64,000 nucleotides of DNA from Anticarsia gemmatalis (Eukaryota; Arthropoda; Insecta; Lepidoptera; Erebidae): contig NC_134749.1 in assembly GCF_050436995.1 (NCBI RefSeq), positions 12,790,001-12,854,000 of the forward strand, in the 5' to 3' direction. Below, piece by piece: positions 45,288 to 56,880 of the stretch; within the stretch, counting starts at the first letter, position 1; every line of letters starts with the position of its first letter. The position numbers were made by a program, and so were the translations under genes. The notes under the pieces were generated by a model. It saw only the letters and a program-made list of their open reading frames with translations, was not told the origin of the DNA and made no database searches.

Positions 45288-47156
45288 CTTTATAGAAAAC
45301 AATATCTATCTATACAATTTACTCTCATGACTTCTATTACTTTTCTAACAGCAGGAAACAAAACCTTCAACAAATATTGACACACGTGTCTTCTTCATTA
45401 ATGTATCGAAACCATCACTAATGCAACATGTGTATAACAATACACAATTATGTATTATATTCACAATCAAACTAACAATAGTTGAATCTATTACTTAATA
45501 AGTTCATAAAAGATTGTAAGTGACGAGTCATGATACTTTGATGGTATTTAATTCCTGCTAGTTTTATCACGCGGTTTTACCAGTTGTTAGGCTGTATTTT
45601 TTTTCTTTCAGCTTTAGAACGTAGTGGAGTTGGGCTTCGAAATGTGTTTATGAATTTATGGCTCATTTTGACTGAGAACTTATTAAGTTTTCAGTGGTAT
45701 TTTCAGCAGTGTGAGTTAAGATTCCGTCATTATTTTATATGAAAACATAATAATATGTATTGCGCTGGGATTTAACGATTTGATGATAAAGTTTGTTTTT
45801 TTTTTTGGATTTATTTTTTATTTAATACGCGTGTATCGGATTATTTCATGCACGTTTAAATTCTCAAAATGTGCCTTTTTACAAAAACATTATTTTCTTA
45901 AGCTCTCAAAATATGTCTTACATCAGTTTGTATCATATCTTACTCACAATATGTAACCATCATAACACAGCATTCAACGTCAAACATCGACTCACGAACA
46001 TAACCTCAACATATTAGTTTCGCAAGAGCGTTCAATATATATTGTTAGATAAAATCTACAAGATGCGACCCTGTCCCATTGTTCATTGCGATGTAGACGT
46101 GTTCCCAACTTAAGAGCCGAATTAACATTTTAAATGCGAATCAATTCGATGTTGTTACTATAAGTTCTCGAACGAAATCAAACGTCCCTGCATAAGAAGA
46201 ATCCTGTGACATATTAGGACAAATAATATTTTTACATTATTATAAGAACATATATTATGTTAAAATATATTTGAAAAATTAAATTTTAAATAAATATACA
46301 GCAGGAGCTTTAGTAGTTATTTGAATATAAAGTATGTAATTCTTGTTTTACGGAATATAGCATGGATTCGTTTTAATAATTTTTATAAATGGTTTTATGT
46401 TTTGATAATGGCTTTTGGGACAATATTGTGAGGACTAAAAACTTAACAAAAAAAATCTTCTAATATTATAAATACGAAAGTTTGTGAGGGTGGATGTATG
46501 TTTTTTACTCTTTTTCTTGTGTCTTTCTCAAGTGGGCGAAGTAGCAAGCGGAAGATAGTATTTCATAAATATTTGTTTCAGTCAATATTTATCAGTTATA
46601 TTATACTAAAATAACCTCGCTCACATAAGGCTTCGGAAGAGTATCAAATAACTAGATATTATATCAGTAAATTGAATCTAGTTCCATTAGTAAGGCCGGT
46701 GTATTTATTCAGTCGATTATGCGTGCCGGGGCGTGTTTTAATTTACAAAATAACATGAGTGTACTCGATACTAAGGTTATAATATGTTGAGACAACGCTT
46801 GTAATTTTTGTTAGTTGCTTTTTGAAGAATTATTTGACTTTATTTAATTAATAGTTAAAGTTTAAACGCTTTCATCAATACGATAATTGCTCAGAATATC
46901 AGGAAACAATAAGGGATAAACGGAAAGGAAAAGGGAGAAAACAATACTATTTTTACTATTATGCAGACTCAAAAGGTTAATATTGTATTTTTGATGTATT
47001 ATGCTTTAAATTTGTATCAGCAAATTATGTGCCACCTGAGTGTAAACACAATAATGCAAACGTTTGATGTATTAATAAGAAAAAAATATATAAGAAAATA
47101 AGAAAAGAAGCATATCCATTTACTTTAAAAGTTTTACATATGTACCTAGGTACATA
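45288..47156. other. Mostly unassigned; contains one Helitron fragment
   Basis: Apart from the Helitron remnant at 46458-46559, AT-rich sequence. TTTTTTTTCTTTCAG at 45597 is a strong acceptor-like site followed by a 43-codon open frame with no family resemblance. Confidence 0.45.
46458..46559 (+). mobile_element. Degenerate short Helitron
   Basis: TTCTAATATTATAAATACGAAAGTTTGTGAGGGTGGATGTATGTTTTTTACTC and GGGCGAAGTAGCAAGCGGAAGATAGT follow the beginning and end of a common lepidopteran Helitron (..ACTAATATTATAAATGCGAAAGTTTGTGAGGATGG.. / ..GGGCGAAGCCGCGGGCGGAAAGCTAGT). Both ends have decayed and the middle is shortened. Confidence 0.6.
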
Positions 47157-47260
47157 CTTAAAATCACTCCTTGTTCCCATAAGAGTAGGCAGAAACCAAA
47201 GAATGACACATGGTATGATACTTACAAACTTTCATCGCTTCATTCACATCCATACATATC
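47157..47260 (+). repeat. Lepidopteran 'GTAGGCAGA' repeat, diverged copy
   Basis: CTCCTTGTTCCCATAAGAGTAGGCAGAAACCAAAGAATGACACATGGTATGAT...CTTCATTCACATCCATACAT has the order of the next copy (CCCAGAGGGGTAGGCAGAGACTACAGAACGCCACTTGCTACGAT...). It is an interspersed non-coding repeat. Confidence 0.65.
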
Positions 47261-47689
47261 CTAAATTAAATAAAGCTTTAAAATCATCAATAAAGAAGGT
47301 AATCTTGTCCCTAAAACCTTGATTTAAAGTTCCAACTTCCACACAGCGTCAAAACACAGCCTACACAAAATTAACATGAAACCTCTATAATTACGACGAA
47401 CTAAAATACGCCAAGTGTGAACGCTTCAAATGTGAACAACGTTTGATCGAGTTATGCATTATTAATGAACGCACCGGTAATTATAGGGCGCTCGGATTTA
47501 TTGCTTCACGGCTTATATTCTTATATTCAATACTTATGTTTATTTATATGAGGCTGATAATTTGTAACAATTTTTTTGTGGCAAATTCTTTGCTTTTTCG
47601 AGATTTTTTCAACTCTCTGCTTTTTCATTTGTATTAGAAATTCTAAAATATATGTATATCCGACATTTTGAAACTTTAGAAACAGGCAT
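47261..47689. other. No supported gene
   Basis: AT-rich spacer between two copies of the GTAGGCAGA repeat; only chance frames. Confidence 0.5.
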
Positions 47690-47810
47690 GTGACATACAC
47701 ACAAAATCAAACCTTTTTTCCCAGAGGGGTAGGCAGAGACTACAGAACGCCACTTGCTACGATGCTTCCTAACTTCGTTTGACTCTTTCACATCTTATCC
47801 TCGCACCTTA
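47690..47810 (+). repeat. Lepidopteran 'GTAGGCAGA' repeat, better copy
   Basis: GTGACATACACACAAAATCAAACCTTTTTTCCCAGAGGGGTAGGCAGAGACTACAGAACGCCACTTGCTACGATGCTTCCTAACTTC matches a repeat I know from lepidopteran sequences. A further weak piece (GAGGGGTAGGCAG) is at 63648-63661. Confidence 0.75.
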
Positions 47811-48254
47811 CCGAGAAGCTATGATTAAACAGGTGTTGACCATGGCACATTACAAAAGAATTAGTATTTATTACGACTAACATCTCTTACTCAAACAATA
47901 ACTTTTGCGACAAACTATAGTTAGTATATTTGAAATCAAAGTGAGCCACTAACAATCAGCCTTATCACAACACACCCTAATACTTCCAAGAAAAATTGCG
48001 GTGTAACGCGGCGTGTGGCCTTTAATTGAGATGTTCTATTTAATAGTTATTATTGAGACATCTCCCCATCAAGAGGTTTCTCTTAAGAAATTATATGAAA
48101 TATAGATCTGATGATAAAAGCCCCGAGGGTATATACCGCGGGTACGGCTATTGATGAAGTAGTTTGTACACCGTCAAATTATATGCTCTCGATTTAGATT
48201 CGGATTGCGATAGAGATTTGATCCGAGTAATAAAAACACTGTGATTTCTTAATG
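47811..48254. other. No supported gene
   Basis: No feature recognised. A short GC-rich patch, CCCCGAGGGTATATACCGCGGGTACGG, lies at 48121. Confidence 0.5.
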
Positions 48255-48382
48255 AGTTTTTTTTAAACTCTCGACTACAAGTACTTATTTTTAGATTGCG
48301 TAAATATTTGTATCGTATGGGAATAGATCCCACGACATCCCTACCGGGCGACCACGTTGACAACAGCACGGAAACTGACATG
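48255..48382 (-). mobile_element. tRNA-derived SINE
   Basis: On the minus strand GTCAACGTGGTCGCCCGGTAGGGATGTCGTGGGATCTATTCCCATACGATACAAATATTTACGCAATCTA. GGGATCTATTCCC is the diverged B box, and ACGATACAAATATTT matches the body start of the 29.7-kb SINE (ACGATACAATTATTT). Tail cut short. Confidence 0.75.
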
Positions 48383-48947
48383 GCTATCGACTATGGATTT
48401 ACTATCTAAAAGTAGAGTTTTGCAGAATAAGTAGAGGCAGATTTTCCATTAGTAACTTAACTATTAATAAGTTTTATAACAGTCTAAGTATTTTTATTTC
48501 TATGACAAGAAAGACTTGGAACCACAATTAAAATTGTATGCTTCTATAGTCGTCTTATTTCGCAGGCACCATATACGTAGCACATATTTACTTTTCGGTA
48601 TCATTTTGACATTATTATAATATTCACACTTAAAAGTTTCTTAGAATTCAAAAAATATCCTGTAATAAAATCGCATTAAAATCAACATAAAAACAAAATC
48701 CGGCTCATAACCACACGGGCTGGTATGAAAATAACGACGTTTATTCGTTTTAAATGTACGTCGTAAGTGCAAACAGTTCGTTGTGGCTGACCACTTCAAA
48801 TTAAATGGTGTTTCGATAAACCGCAGTAAAAAGGGAAAAATAAATGTAGGGTTGGCGCTCGTAGCCTGGTAAAAAGCTGAGTTATTTTGAAAATCATAAG
48901 CCCGAGATAAATAGATAAAAAGTAACAATATTCTAACTTTTAAACTC
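48383..48947. other. No supported gene
   Basis: A 118-codon minus-strand frame at 48641-48997 has no recognisable domain and overlaps a known repeat, so I do not call it. Confidence 0.5.
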
Positions 48948-49076
48948 TCGCGTTGCATGTTAAATGTATAATAGAATACGGGAATTAACACGAACACGCA
49001 TTTTACCTTAAAATGCCTAACGTTTCGGCGCAGGTTGCACTGGCCTGTACTGACTCAGTCAGTCAGCCTGCGACCA
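48948..49076 (+). repeat. Interspersed repeat 'GAATACGGGAA...CGTTTCGGCGCAGG' (copy 2)
   Basis: TCGCGTTGCATGTTAAATGTATAATAGAATACGGGAATTAACACGAACACGCATTTTACC, then AATGCCTAACGTTTCGGCGCAGGTTGCAC. It is the longer of two copies (the other at 29057-29131). CTGACTCAGTCAGTCAG follows at 49049. Confidence 0.7.
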
Positions 49077-49330
49077 CGGCTTTCTATAATACAAGTAACA
49101 ATATTATTTTACGGGTGAATAAAAATGTGTTGGCCAAAATTTGGTCAGTGTCATTAATAACTCGCGCAGGTAGGTTAGACCTGAAACAATGACTCGTATT
49201 TAAAACAGTGGCTCCATGTAAAACACTGGTATTCAGCTGCAACGGTGAGACTGGAAGCCGACTCCAACATAGTTTGGAAGAAAGGCTAAGCTGAAACTGG
49301 ATACATATTGGTCAGAACAGAACTGAGATA
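49077..49330 (+). repeat. Repeat ending 'ACTGGAAGCCGACTCCAACATAGTTTGG'
   Basis: TGGTATTCAGCTGCAACGGTGAGACTGGAAGCCGACTCCAACATAGTTTGGAAGAAAGGCTAAG closely follows a repeat end widespread in lepidopteran genomes. The weaker copy near 53280 has GGAATACAGCTGTGACAGCGACTTTG. Confidence 0.6.
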
Positions 49331-50027
49331 ATTGGCATAAACGCAAGATTTATACCCTGCGGTGGATTGAAAATAGCTGTGTACGATGATACTGATGAAA
49401 AATTAAAGAAGAAAAGTCCAAAATACTTTACAAGTGTTTATCTTCTCGGTTTTATTTTAAAACTATATGATACTTTAGCTAATTATTAGTGACTAAAGAT
49501 GATTGTTCTCTACGATTCTACGAAAGTATCAATGATGAAATTGAACTGCTTTGATTGGTCAATTGAAATTCTTAGAACACAGGATTGGATGATAGATCGA
49601 AATTGATTAATGGCTTTCAGGGTATCTAGGGTCGTTGTTATTAATGAAGACCTTAGAATCCGGGTTCAAATTCCTAGTAAGACTTTATTTAAAACAAATA
49701 AGTAAAATTTCGAAACTACACATTTCAAAATTGCGCATTGTTTTTCTTTTACTTAAGAAAAAACTAAGTAACCAAAACGCCACGCTACTAATTTTCTCTG
49801 TGTTTATATTTTTACTTAAAAAAACGTTATTATTACTATAAAACCTACTCCCCGGCCCAGACCTTCCTTCATTATAAGAGCAAATTAGATTTAAGTTCAT
49901 AAAGCTACGTAATGCAATTTGAGTAAATTTTACTGTTTTCTAAAAGAAAAATATGCAACGCTGTTAAGTCCGGCTTGTGCAATGTATTTGTAGGGAGAGT
50001 AAATAAAAATAAATATAATAATAACTA
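49331..50027. other. No supported gene; possible worn SINE
   Basis: CCGGGTTCAAATTCCTAGTAAGAC at 49658 resembles a B box with flanks, but no A box is evident. Otherwise AT-rich. Confidence 0.4.
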
Positions 50028-50150
50028 TCTTTTTTGCGCATTTGGTATCCAACTGCTGACCACGAGGTCCTGAGTTCGGTTCTTGCGTCGGAAAAAGCTT
50101 TGTGGTGTTTTTCTTATTCATATTGGATCATACACCTTCGGTTGTCAGCT
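50028..50150 (+). mobile_element. tRNA-derived SINE, diverged
   Basis: GCGCATTTGGTATCCAACTGCTGACCACGAGGTCCTGAGTTCGGTTCTTGCGTCGG has tRNA-like spacing, with the B box GAGTTCGGTTC at 50072-50082. The following GAAAAAGCTTTGTGGTGTTTTTCTTATTCATATTGG differs from the other SINE bodies, so it belongs to another subfamily. Confidence 0.65.
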
Positions 50151-50611
50151 GTGATATTATGTATGTAGAAATTAACCGAATAATCACAGAGGCGAGAACT
50201 TTTTTTCACGAAAAAGTTACTTAAAAAGGCAAACAAATCTAGACGAAAAAAATATCTCAACAGAAATTAGCAATCAAAATATCATTCTCTCCCAACAGTA
50301 CTGTATTGAAAAATTCGTTTAAAAGTACTAATTAAAATTCACCCGCCGGACGTTTCGCTCGGCGTACTTTTTAAACCAAATTATGGTTTATTAAATCTGT
50401 ATCAGTATAAAATGTAATGCTATTATCTTCTACCGCTTGTGGAATTAATGTAGTTGTAGCTTGATGACGTATTTTGCAGTTGTAAAAGTGCTTTTTTAAG
50501 TCATTTTGTTTTTATAATAGGTGTGAATTGAGCGATGTCAATCAAGTTTTATTTTCAGTCTGTTGGTTTGTTGCGACAAGAACTTTGATTTTCTTTGGGT
50601 AAACTGTAGCT
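50151..50611. other. No supported gene
   Basis: Nothing recognised apart from a short GC-richer stretch (CACCCGCCGGACGTTTCGCTCGGCG) at 50340. Confidence 0.5.
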
Positions 50612-50889
50612 AATAATAAATAAATAAATTTAACCCATTAATGTCTCACTGCTGGGCAAGGGTCTCCTCCCGTAATGAGGAAGGAGTTAAGCCATGAGTC
50701 CACTACGCTGGCTAAATGCGGGTTGGGGACTCTGCATGCCCTCAATGAATGCTTTTTTTAAACAAATTTTAGGCATGCAAGGTTTCCTCACGATGTTTTC
50801 CTTCACCGTTGGAGGATGTGATAATTATTTCTAATACACACATAACTTCGAAAAGTCATTGGTGTGTTGCCTCGGGTTCGAACCTGCGA
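50612..50889 (+). repeat. Lepidopteran 'CTGCTGGGCAAGGGT' repeat, most complete copy
   Basis: It starts AATAAATAAATAAATTTAACCCATTAATG and contains CACTGCTGGGCAAGGGTCTCC, CGTAATGAGGAAGG, the AAATGCGGGTTGGGGACTCTGCATGCCCTCAATGAATG block, GGCATGCAAGGTTTCCTCACGATG and TTCGAAAAGTCATTGGTG, and ends TGCCTCGGGTTCGAACCTGCG. It is the reference copy for five others in this window. The final GGTTCGAACC resembles a tRNA T-loop region, which hints at a SINE-like origin in reverse layout. Confidence 0.85.
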
Positions 50890-52162
50890 AGAAAAAAAAC
50901 CTACCTCGGAATTTTACTTCTAATTCGTTCCTGATGAACGTTAAAATCAAAATTATTTAAACGACCGAAAATAAAAACTATTTCGATTTATTATATTAAA
51001 AAAAAAATAAAATAAAAAATAAACATATATTAATATGTTTTTCTTAATTTAACAATGCTTTTTTTACTTTTCAGGTGACGCATAAAATTAAAACAAAAAT
51101 TAAAAATAGTCGCTAGTCTTCAAATCACAGAGGGACTCGATCATTGAACGAGCAAACCTCATTAACATCTATCACTTGTTCGCAATAAAACCTCACAACA
51201 TGATCGCTAAACATTCCAATAAATACACACTGTTAACGCGTACTCACTTAATGTTGCCACCTACGCACAATTAAGTATTTAAATGGCGTTTTACCATTAA
51301 TGTTGCCATTTTTTACTTTTATTTTTTGCCGGCCCACCTTATAGCGGTATAAGGGTTAGTTATTTAATTGTGATTTAAATTAAAGTACGGTATTGCTGTC
51401 ATAATGTTTATTATGGAATTAAAAATCGTAGACCTAACATATCTGTAGACAGTGGTGTCTTTGTTTTCGAGTTAACATATTTTTTATTATTAGTATAATT
51501 AAATATTACACAAGAACATGTGTTTTACCTTGGGATGCTTGACCATTTCAAGGTTCAGGCTATAAAGAAAATAAATGCAGTCAACAATAATAAGAAAATT
51601 TAACCTATTACTGTCCCACTGCTGGACAAATGTGTGTGAAAATTAATAAAAGGCGGAAATCCAAAACTAAAATTTTAATGTTATGTTAACATTATATTCT
51701 TTATGGCATGTTATCACAGTCTATTATTTCCAAAATTGGGACGATGTCCAATAACACTATAGCATAAAATAATTAAACTAGTTACTGAAATTGAAATCGC
51801 AAATTGGTTGAAAAGTTAATGGCCAATTTAGTTTCATCTAGTTGTTGTAAAATTAAGTTAATTGTGTTTGTAAATTGATTGAGAACGACCACGTTAGTTA
51901 ATAGTTTCTGTATATTCTGTATAGTCGTGAGCAAAAATATATATTATTATGTGTATGTAAATTTATATTATATGCTCAGGACTACTTGACTCATTTCTCT
52001 TTTTTCTTTATTTATTTTTCTTCTTAATCTTACATTTGTTAATAAAACAGGTTTTACTCATTTATCTAACAATCATTTTGTTACCACAGTTAAATTATAG
52101 TGTCTGTTATTTTGCTGTTTTTATGCATACACGTTTATAGTAATAAGTCAAAAATGTTATTA
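50890..52162. other. No supported gene; one short repeat fragment
   Basis: TTTAACCTATTACTGTCCCACTGCTGGACAAATG at 51598-51632 is the start of the CTGCTGGGCAAGGGT repeat, broken off. A TTTTTACTTTTCAG acceptor-like site at 51062 leads into non-coding AT-rich sequence. Confidence 0.5.
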
Positions 52163-52414
52163 TCTATACTAATATTATAAAGCTGAAGAGTTTGTTTGTT
52201 TGTTTGTTTGTTTGAACGCGCTAATCTCGGGAACTACTGGTCCGATTTGAAAAATTCTTTCTGTGTTAGATAGCCCATTTATCGAGGAAGGCTATAGGCT
52301 ATATATCATCACGCTACGACCAAAAGGAGCAGAGTACCAGTGAAAAATGTTACAAAAACGGGGAAAGTTATGATTCTCTTATGTGACGCAAGCGAAGTTG
52401 CACGAGTCAGCTAG
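52163..52414 (+). mobile_element. Complete short non-autonomous Helitron (252 bp)
   Basis: Same family as 43558-43801 and nearly identical to it; begins TCTATACTAATATTATAAAGCTGAAGAG, ends GAAGTTGCACGAGTCAGCTAG, flanked by A and T. It has two more GTTT units than the 43.5-kb copy. One difference in the 3' hairpin (GCACGAG for GCGCGGG) weakens its stem. High similarity between the two copies points to fairly recent amplification. Confidence 0.92.
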
Positions 52415-52979
52415 TGTATTACTAATACTGTAAATGTAAAAATGTGTTTATTCGATTGTGCTTATTTTAGATTATCTAAAAGACCGAACCGATTTGGACA
52501 AGCTTATAAGAGCGATGAAAGATCCTAAGCACAACTTTATAAAGTAGAAAAAACATAAGGCATTAGTTAGTTATATTTTTATAATTTTGGTTGTTAATAT
52601 ACCTTAGTATTAAACCACAGCACAGTGCATGTACAAAATTAAATAAATGCAATAAAAAAATAAAAATAAAGCAAGTTTCAAATGCGCACTAAAGTGGCTC
52701 GCTCTAACGCAATATTGTTTAAGCTTTTTGTAAAAAATAAAATAAAAACACTCTTTTAAAGCTAGGGACCGCTTAAAATGCCACTGATTTTATTAGTTAA
52801 AAGTATAGTAGAGTTAAATAGTGACTTTATTTAGACAAAATTAAAATAAGCGCGTTTGATAAATTTCGAAGGTAGTAAAAGATAGAGAATAATAATTATG
52901 GTGGAGAATGAGTTAAAATGGTCTGCCACCCTGGTCAATATCTGAGATTAATTCTTAAAAAACTGTTAATCGAACTATC
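52415..52979. other. No supported gene
   Basis: AT-rich spacer; GTCTGCCACCCTGGTCAATATCTGAGATTAA at 52920 is a piece of the repeat described next. Confidence 0.5.
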
Positions 52980-53320
52980 AGGCATGCAAAGTTTCCTTAC
53001 AAAACATTGAATCAAAAGCAACTAGCAACTAATTCTCATACATACATGACTTTAAAAATGCATGCAAAGTTTCTTTACGATATTATGCTTTGACTTTAAA
53101 ACAAGTAGTAAATTGATTCTAATAGCAACACGGCTTTTAAAATTCATTGGTATGTTATAAAAGGCTAAGTAACACGACGCGCTGATCAATCTCTGAGTTT
53201 AAGATACGTTTGCCAAGGTTGGTCTATGGATGGGTGACTTTATTTAAGGTACCAAGTTCCTACAAATATTGATTACAACTGGAATACAGCTGTGACAGCG
53301 ACTTTGAAAAACGGAAAAAT
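52980..53320 (+). repeat. Mosaic of degenerate lepidopteran repeats
   Basis: AGGCATGCAAAGTTTCCTTAC (52980) and GCATGCAAAGTTTCTTTACGAT (53059) are two worn copies of the middle of the CTGCTGGGCAAGGGT repeat, in tandem. From 53176, CGCGCTGATCAATCTCTGAGTTTAAGATACGTTTGCCAAGGTTGGTCTATGGATGGGTGAC, GGTACCAAGTTCCT and ACAGCTGTGACAGCGAC follow the family seen at 1139 and 49077. Confidence 0.6.
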
Positions 53321-56300
53321 CCTTATTTCAAAAGTTTAGCTACATTACCGTTTCCACTTGTTTCAAAGTGTTAATAACTTTAAATGTAAGATAAAACTGT
53401 ATTTTAACATTCAATAAAACGACTTAAAAGGTGCGTGTTTGTTTTAAATGAGTGTCCTTATTTAATCTGAAGTTCTTTTATCTTTATACCGCTAATAATA
53501 TTGTTAAAAATATTATGTTAGTCTGTTTGTTTGTCACTGTTTTCATACTGAAAAAGATTTATTTATTTAACCTTGAATCTGTTTAATAGTGTAAGAAATA
53601 AAGGACTAAATGAAAAATAAAGTGCCCGCGTTTCAGCTGTTTGTCTCATGTAATAATTTAGTTTGTAATTACGGTACCATATATACAAAAAAAGTAGATT
53701 AAATTAACGAAATGCCTATTAATAAAGCAGTTTCAGAGATAATCGCTGATGGACATTCAAAGATACATACATATTCTTTTAAGTCTAAGTCAAAGTCAAG
53801 TTAACCCTTTTTCAAATATAGGAAATTTATTCCCATCCGACTGTGCTATACATTATTCGTTTAAGTCGATTACAAAAATCTAATATACGATCAAAATTCT
53901 GCACAAGCAAAGTCGCAGATATAATCTAGCTACTTATAATGGCGTCTTCACAGCCAATGTTTGTTCTTCGAGTATTCGTTGAATTTAAAACGTATCAGTG
54001 CATTTATTACCTCTTTATTACAGCCGCGGTTCCTTGTTTTATTTTTATTCGAGTCCGAGTTATTGCCAAGGAAATATATAGCTTTACCAAGGATTCAAGT
54101 TTAATGTTTCATTGAATTAGCTTTAGAAATGTAATTATGTTGTTGATACGTTTTATGTGAGCCGCAGTTTATTTGTTTTATTTATTATTTGATAATGTTA
54201 AAGTATTGTGATAAAGCCCTGTGGTTTTCACACTATTATTTTATTTGCTGTTTGCTCTAAGGCTTTTTTATTAGGTTGTGATGTATTATATTGCTCGAAG
54301 GATAAAAATAACTTGTGTTATTTTTTAGCACAATTCTGTATAAGCTTAGCTATCATCAATTGTTGTATTGAAGTAAATCAAAGTTGCAATACAATATTTT
54401 GTTATATATATTTTTTACTTTATTACGTTTTTGGGTTTGGTTAAACTTTGTTTTTACTATTCGTACAAATTGTTTTAAGACCCTGACACCAGAACAACTC
54501 CTAGTGTGTGAGTTGTCATTAAAAAAATACTACTCATTATCATCAAAATTTTATTTCGAAAAGCATTATTCAAATAACAAATATTTCAAAAACACATTTC
54601 GCAAACAAGTTTTAATTACAGCGTACATTCAATAAATATCAAAAGAATAAATTCAATGAAGCTCATTAACAATTTAATTAATTCAAAAACACAATTCGAG
54701 ATAAATGAAACGATCGTATAAAATAAGATTATTATGTGTATTTAAAGTTAAAATGAATGTTTGCGATTTATTTAATGTATGGTTTGTATTTCACAAGTAA
54801 TTTGTATTTATTATAAAATTAAGATAATAAGAGATTGGTTTATCTTGTTTTTGTACAAATTGAGGTCATGAAGATATGGTGAGAGAATATTTATTGAAAT
54901 CGCGCGATGGATAAATATTACGATTCTTAAACTCGGTTTGAACAGTTTGAAGAGAATTCAATTTTGAGTTCGAATAAACGAAAAATCCAAACTAAAAACA
55001 AAATTAAATTTAAACGGAAACGAAGGTTTTGGTCGAGCATTGTTTATCAAATTTCTCAAATACTAATGATAATAATATGCAACTGACTTACTCAAGGTTT
55101 AGACCAGGCAGAAAGTGTCATTGAAACTGCCTAGGATAAATTATGTAAAACGTATACAACAAATGACCTAGAGTTGAGTATTAATACTTTTGTGACCTAC
55201 ATTTTTCAAAGTAAAGGTAACTTTGTTAACTGTAATTGTGACTTTTTATTAGAAGTGGAAATAAAATAATATTTAAATTATAAAATCTTAAGTAGCATTT
55301 GCACCGAGATGCTTAACATTGATGCTGAACCTAAGACTACTGCGGAGCAGTTAATATAACTTACAACTATACCATAACTATCCCTTCAAGCAATAACATT
55401 CTAAACATTGCATACATACATAATTGTACTCTTTAATAATTAATACGTACAAAGTTCCATACATGAATATCATAATAACATTATACCTCTATGATCGACT
55501 TCACAACGAACGATTCCAAGTGCAATAAAACATAATTTATGGAGTATTTTTAAATGCATTTGCTCGTATTATTATAGCCATTTCACGACTGTATTATGGA
55601 GTGAGAGGAAATAATAAAATTAAATCGTTTTGTTGTCTGTATTTGTGATATAGGTTTCTAATAAAGTTTTTGGTTTTGGGCGTTAGAATAGATCAATTGG
55701 AATGCTTATATAAGTTTCGCTTTACAATTATTAAAAATTAAAATCTTTCTATTAAAATGGTCGTTTTTGCGTTTTGTTTACTACATTATTTGGAGACGAT
55801 TGCAAAGTACCAGTCGATGGTAAGCAAATACCATAGTGAAAAATCTAGATCGTTATTTCTATATGTTTCTCTTCTCAATTATCAAGCAGTGGCATGACAA
55901 AAATCTTAGAATTATTTTTAGTTTTAAAAAGCTCTTGTTGTTACATAAACTGTGTTTAACTTAGAACTTGTATCACTACACTGCCTTACAAATTATTAAG
56001 AATCCCTTCGATAACTATCAGCAACATTGCAACAGTAATTAAAACATAACTACAAGATTATCAATTGATATTTTAATGAAAGGCGCATCCATTCTCAAAC
56101 TAAGGCACTGTTCACACATTTTCGAGTATAGATTATCCGTATTCCGAGTTATGTCCTACTATTGGCGACAGACGTGCTATTCTTTCACCATAACTTACCA
56201 TTATCTCAGGGAAATCGGTGCCAATATAGTATGATTTGGTGGTATAGTATTATATTATATTATGCCGTTAATTCTGGTCTTTTAGTTAGTCAACAAGCCG

Positions 56301-56349
56301 CTGAAGGTGTAAAAAGTAATAAATAAGTAATGCTATGGACAAAAAGGAT
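53321..56349. other. No supported gene
   Basis: Very AT-rich, with overlapping chance frames at 54208-54635 and no repeat family recognised. Confidence 0.5.
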
Positions 56350-56496
56350 TGACCTTGCATGCCTAAAATTTGTTGTACATTTCTTGAGGGCATGCAAAAT
56401 CGTCAACTCGCCAACTGGCCAGTGTGGTGAAATTAAGGTCAAACCCCTTCCTCGTTCTCGCGAACACCCTTGCCTGGGACATTAATGTGTTAAAAA
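56350..56496 (-). repeat. Lepidopteran 'CTGCTGGGCAAGGGT' repeat, diverged minus copy
   Basis: On the minus strand: TTAATGTCCCAGGCAAGGGTGTTCGCGAGAACGAGGAAGGGGTTTGACC..AATTTCACCACACTGGCCAGTTGGCGAGTTGACGATTTTGCATGCCCTCAAGAAATG..ACAAATTTTAGGCATGCAAGG. Block order equals 50612-50889; the CTGCTG part is deleted. Confidence 0.75.
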
Positions 56497-56527
56497 CAGA
56501 AAAGAAAAAAAACATTAGCACGAACGG

Positions 56528-56880
56528 TTTGTTGCTATATTAAGACATACAGAGTTATGTCCACAAACTAGACTAGTCGGAAACCTAACAGCGACATTAT
56601 CGCTCTCTCAGCCAAGTTCCTCTTTGGTAATTTTTCGCCTTCGACCCAGCGCAGCGGCTTGTTGCTACATTCACACACACAAAGAACTGTCGCGCGCACT
56701 AGTCCTGTCGAAAACGTAACAGCGACATCGTCACACACTTCTTGTCATTTATCGCCTTTTGTATAGTGCTTTATTGCTATATTCACATACACAAAATTAA
56801 CTGACTCACGCAAGTTTCCTTTGTGTGAACAGTTCTTTATCCGTTAGTACTCTCTTTTATTCTCTATCGTATAATTTGAT
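56528..56880 (+). repeat. Three tandem diverged units of ~110-130 bp
   Basis: Units start near 56528, 56657 and 56767 with GTTTGTTGCTATATTAAGACATACAGAG / GCTTGTTGCTACATTCACACACACAAAG / GCTTTATTGCTATATTCACATACACAAA. Units 1 and 2 share ACTAG.C..GTCGGAAAC / GTCGAAAAC, then GTAACAGCGACAT; all three end in a TCGCCTT block (TTTTTCGCCTTCG, TTTATCGCCTTTT, GCTTCGCCTTTA). This is old duplicated DNA with no coding sign; unit 3 is the most diverged. Confidence 0.65.

Noticed and set aside
45597..45742. Strong acceptor-like TTTTCTTTCAG followed by a 43-codon open frame
   Set aside because: No donor or terminal context and no recognisable peptide; such tracts are common in AT-rich DNA.
48641..48997. 118-codon minus-strand frame
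   Set aside because: Overlaps the GAATACGGGAA repeat and shows no family resemblance.
49640..49690. B box-like GGGTTCAAATTCC
   Set aside because: No A box or shared SINE body; too weak to call a SINE.
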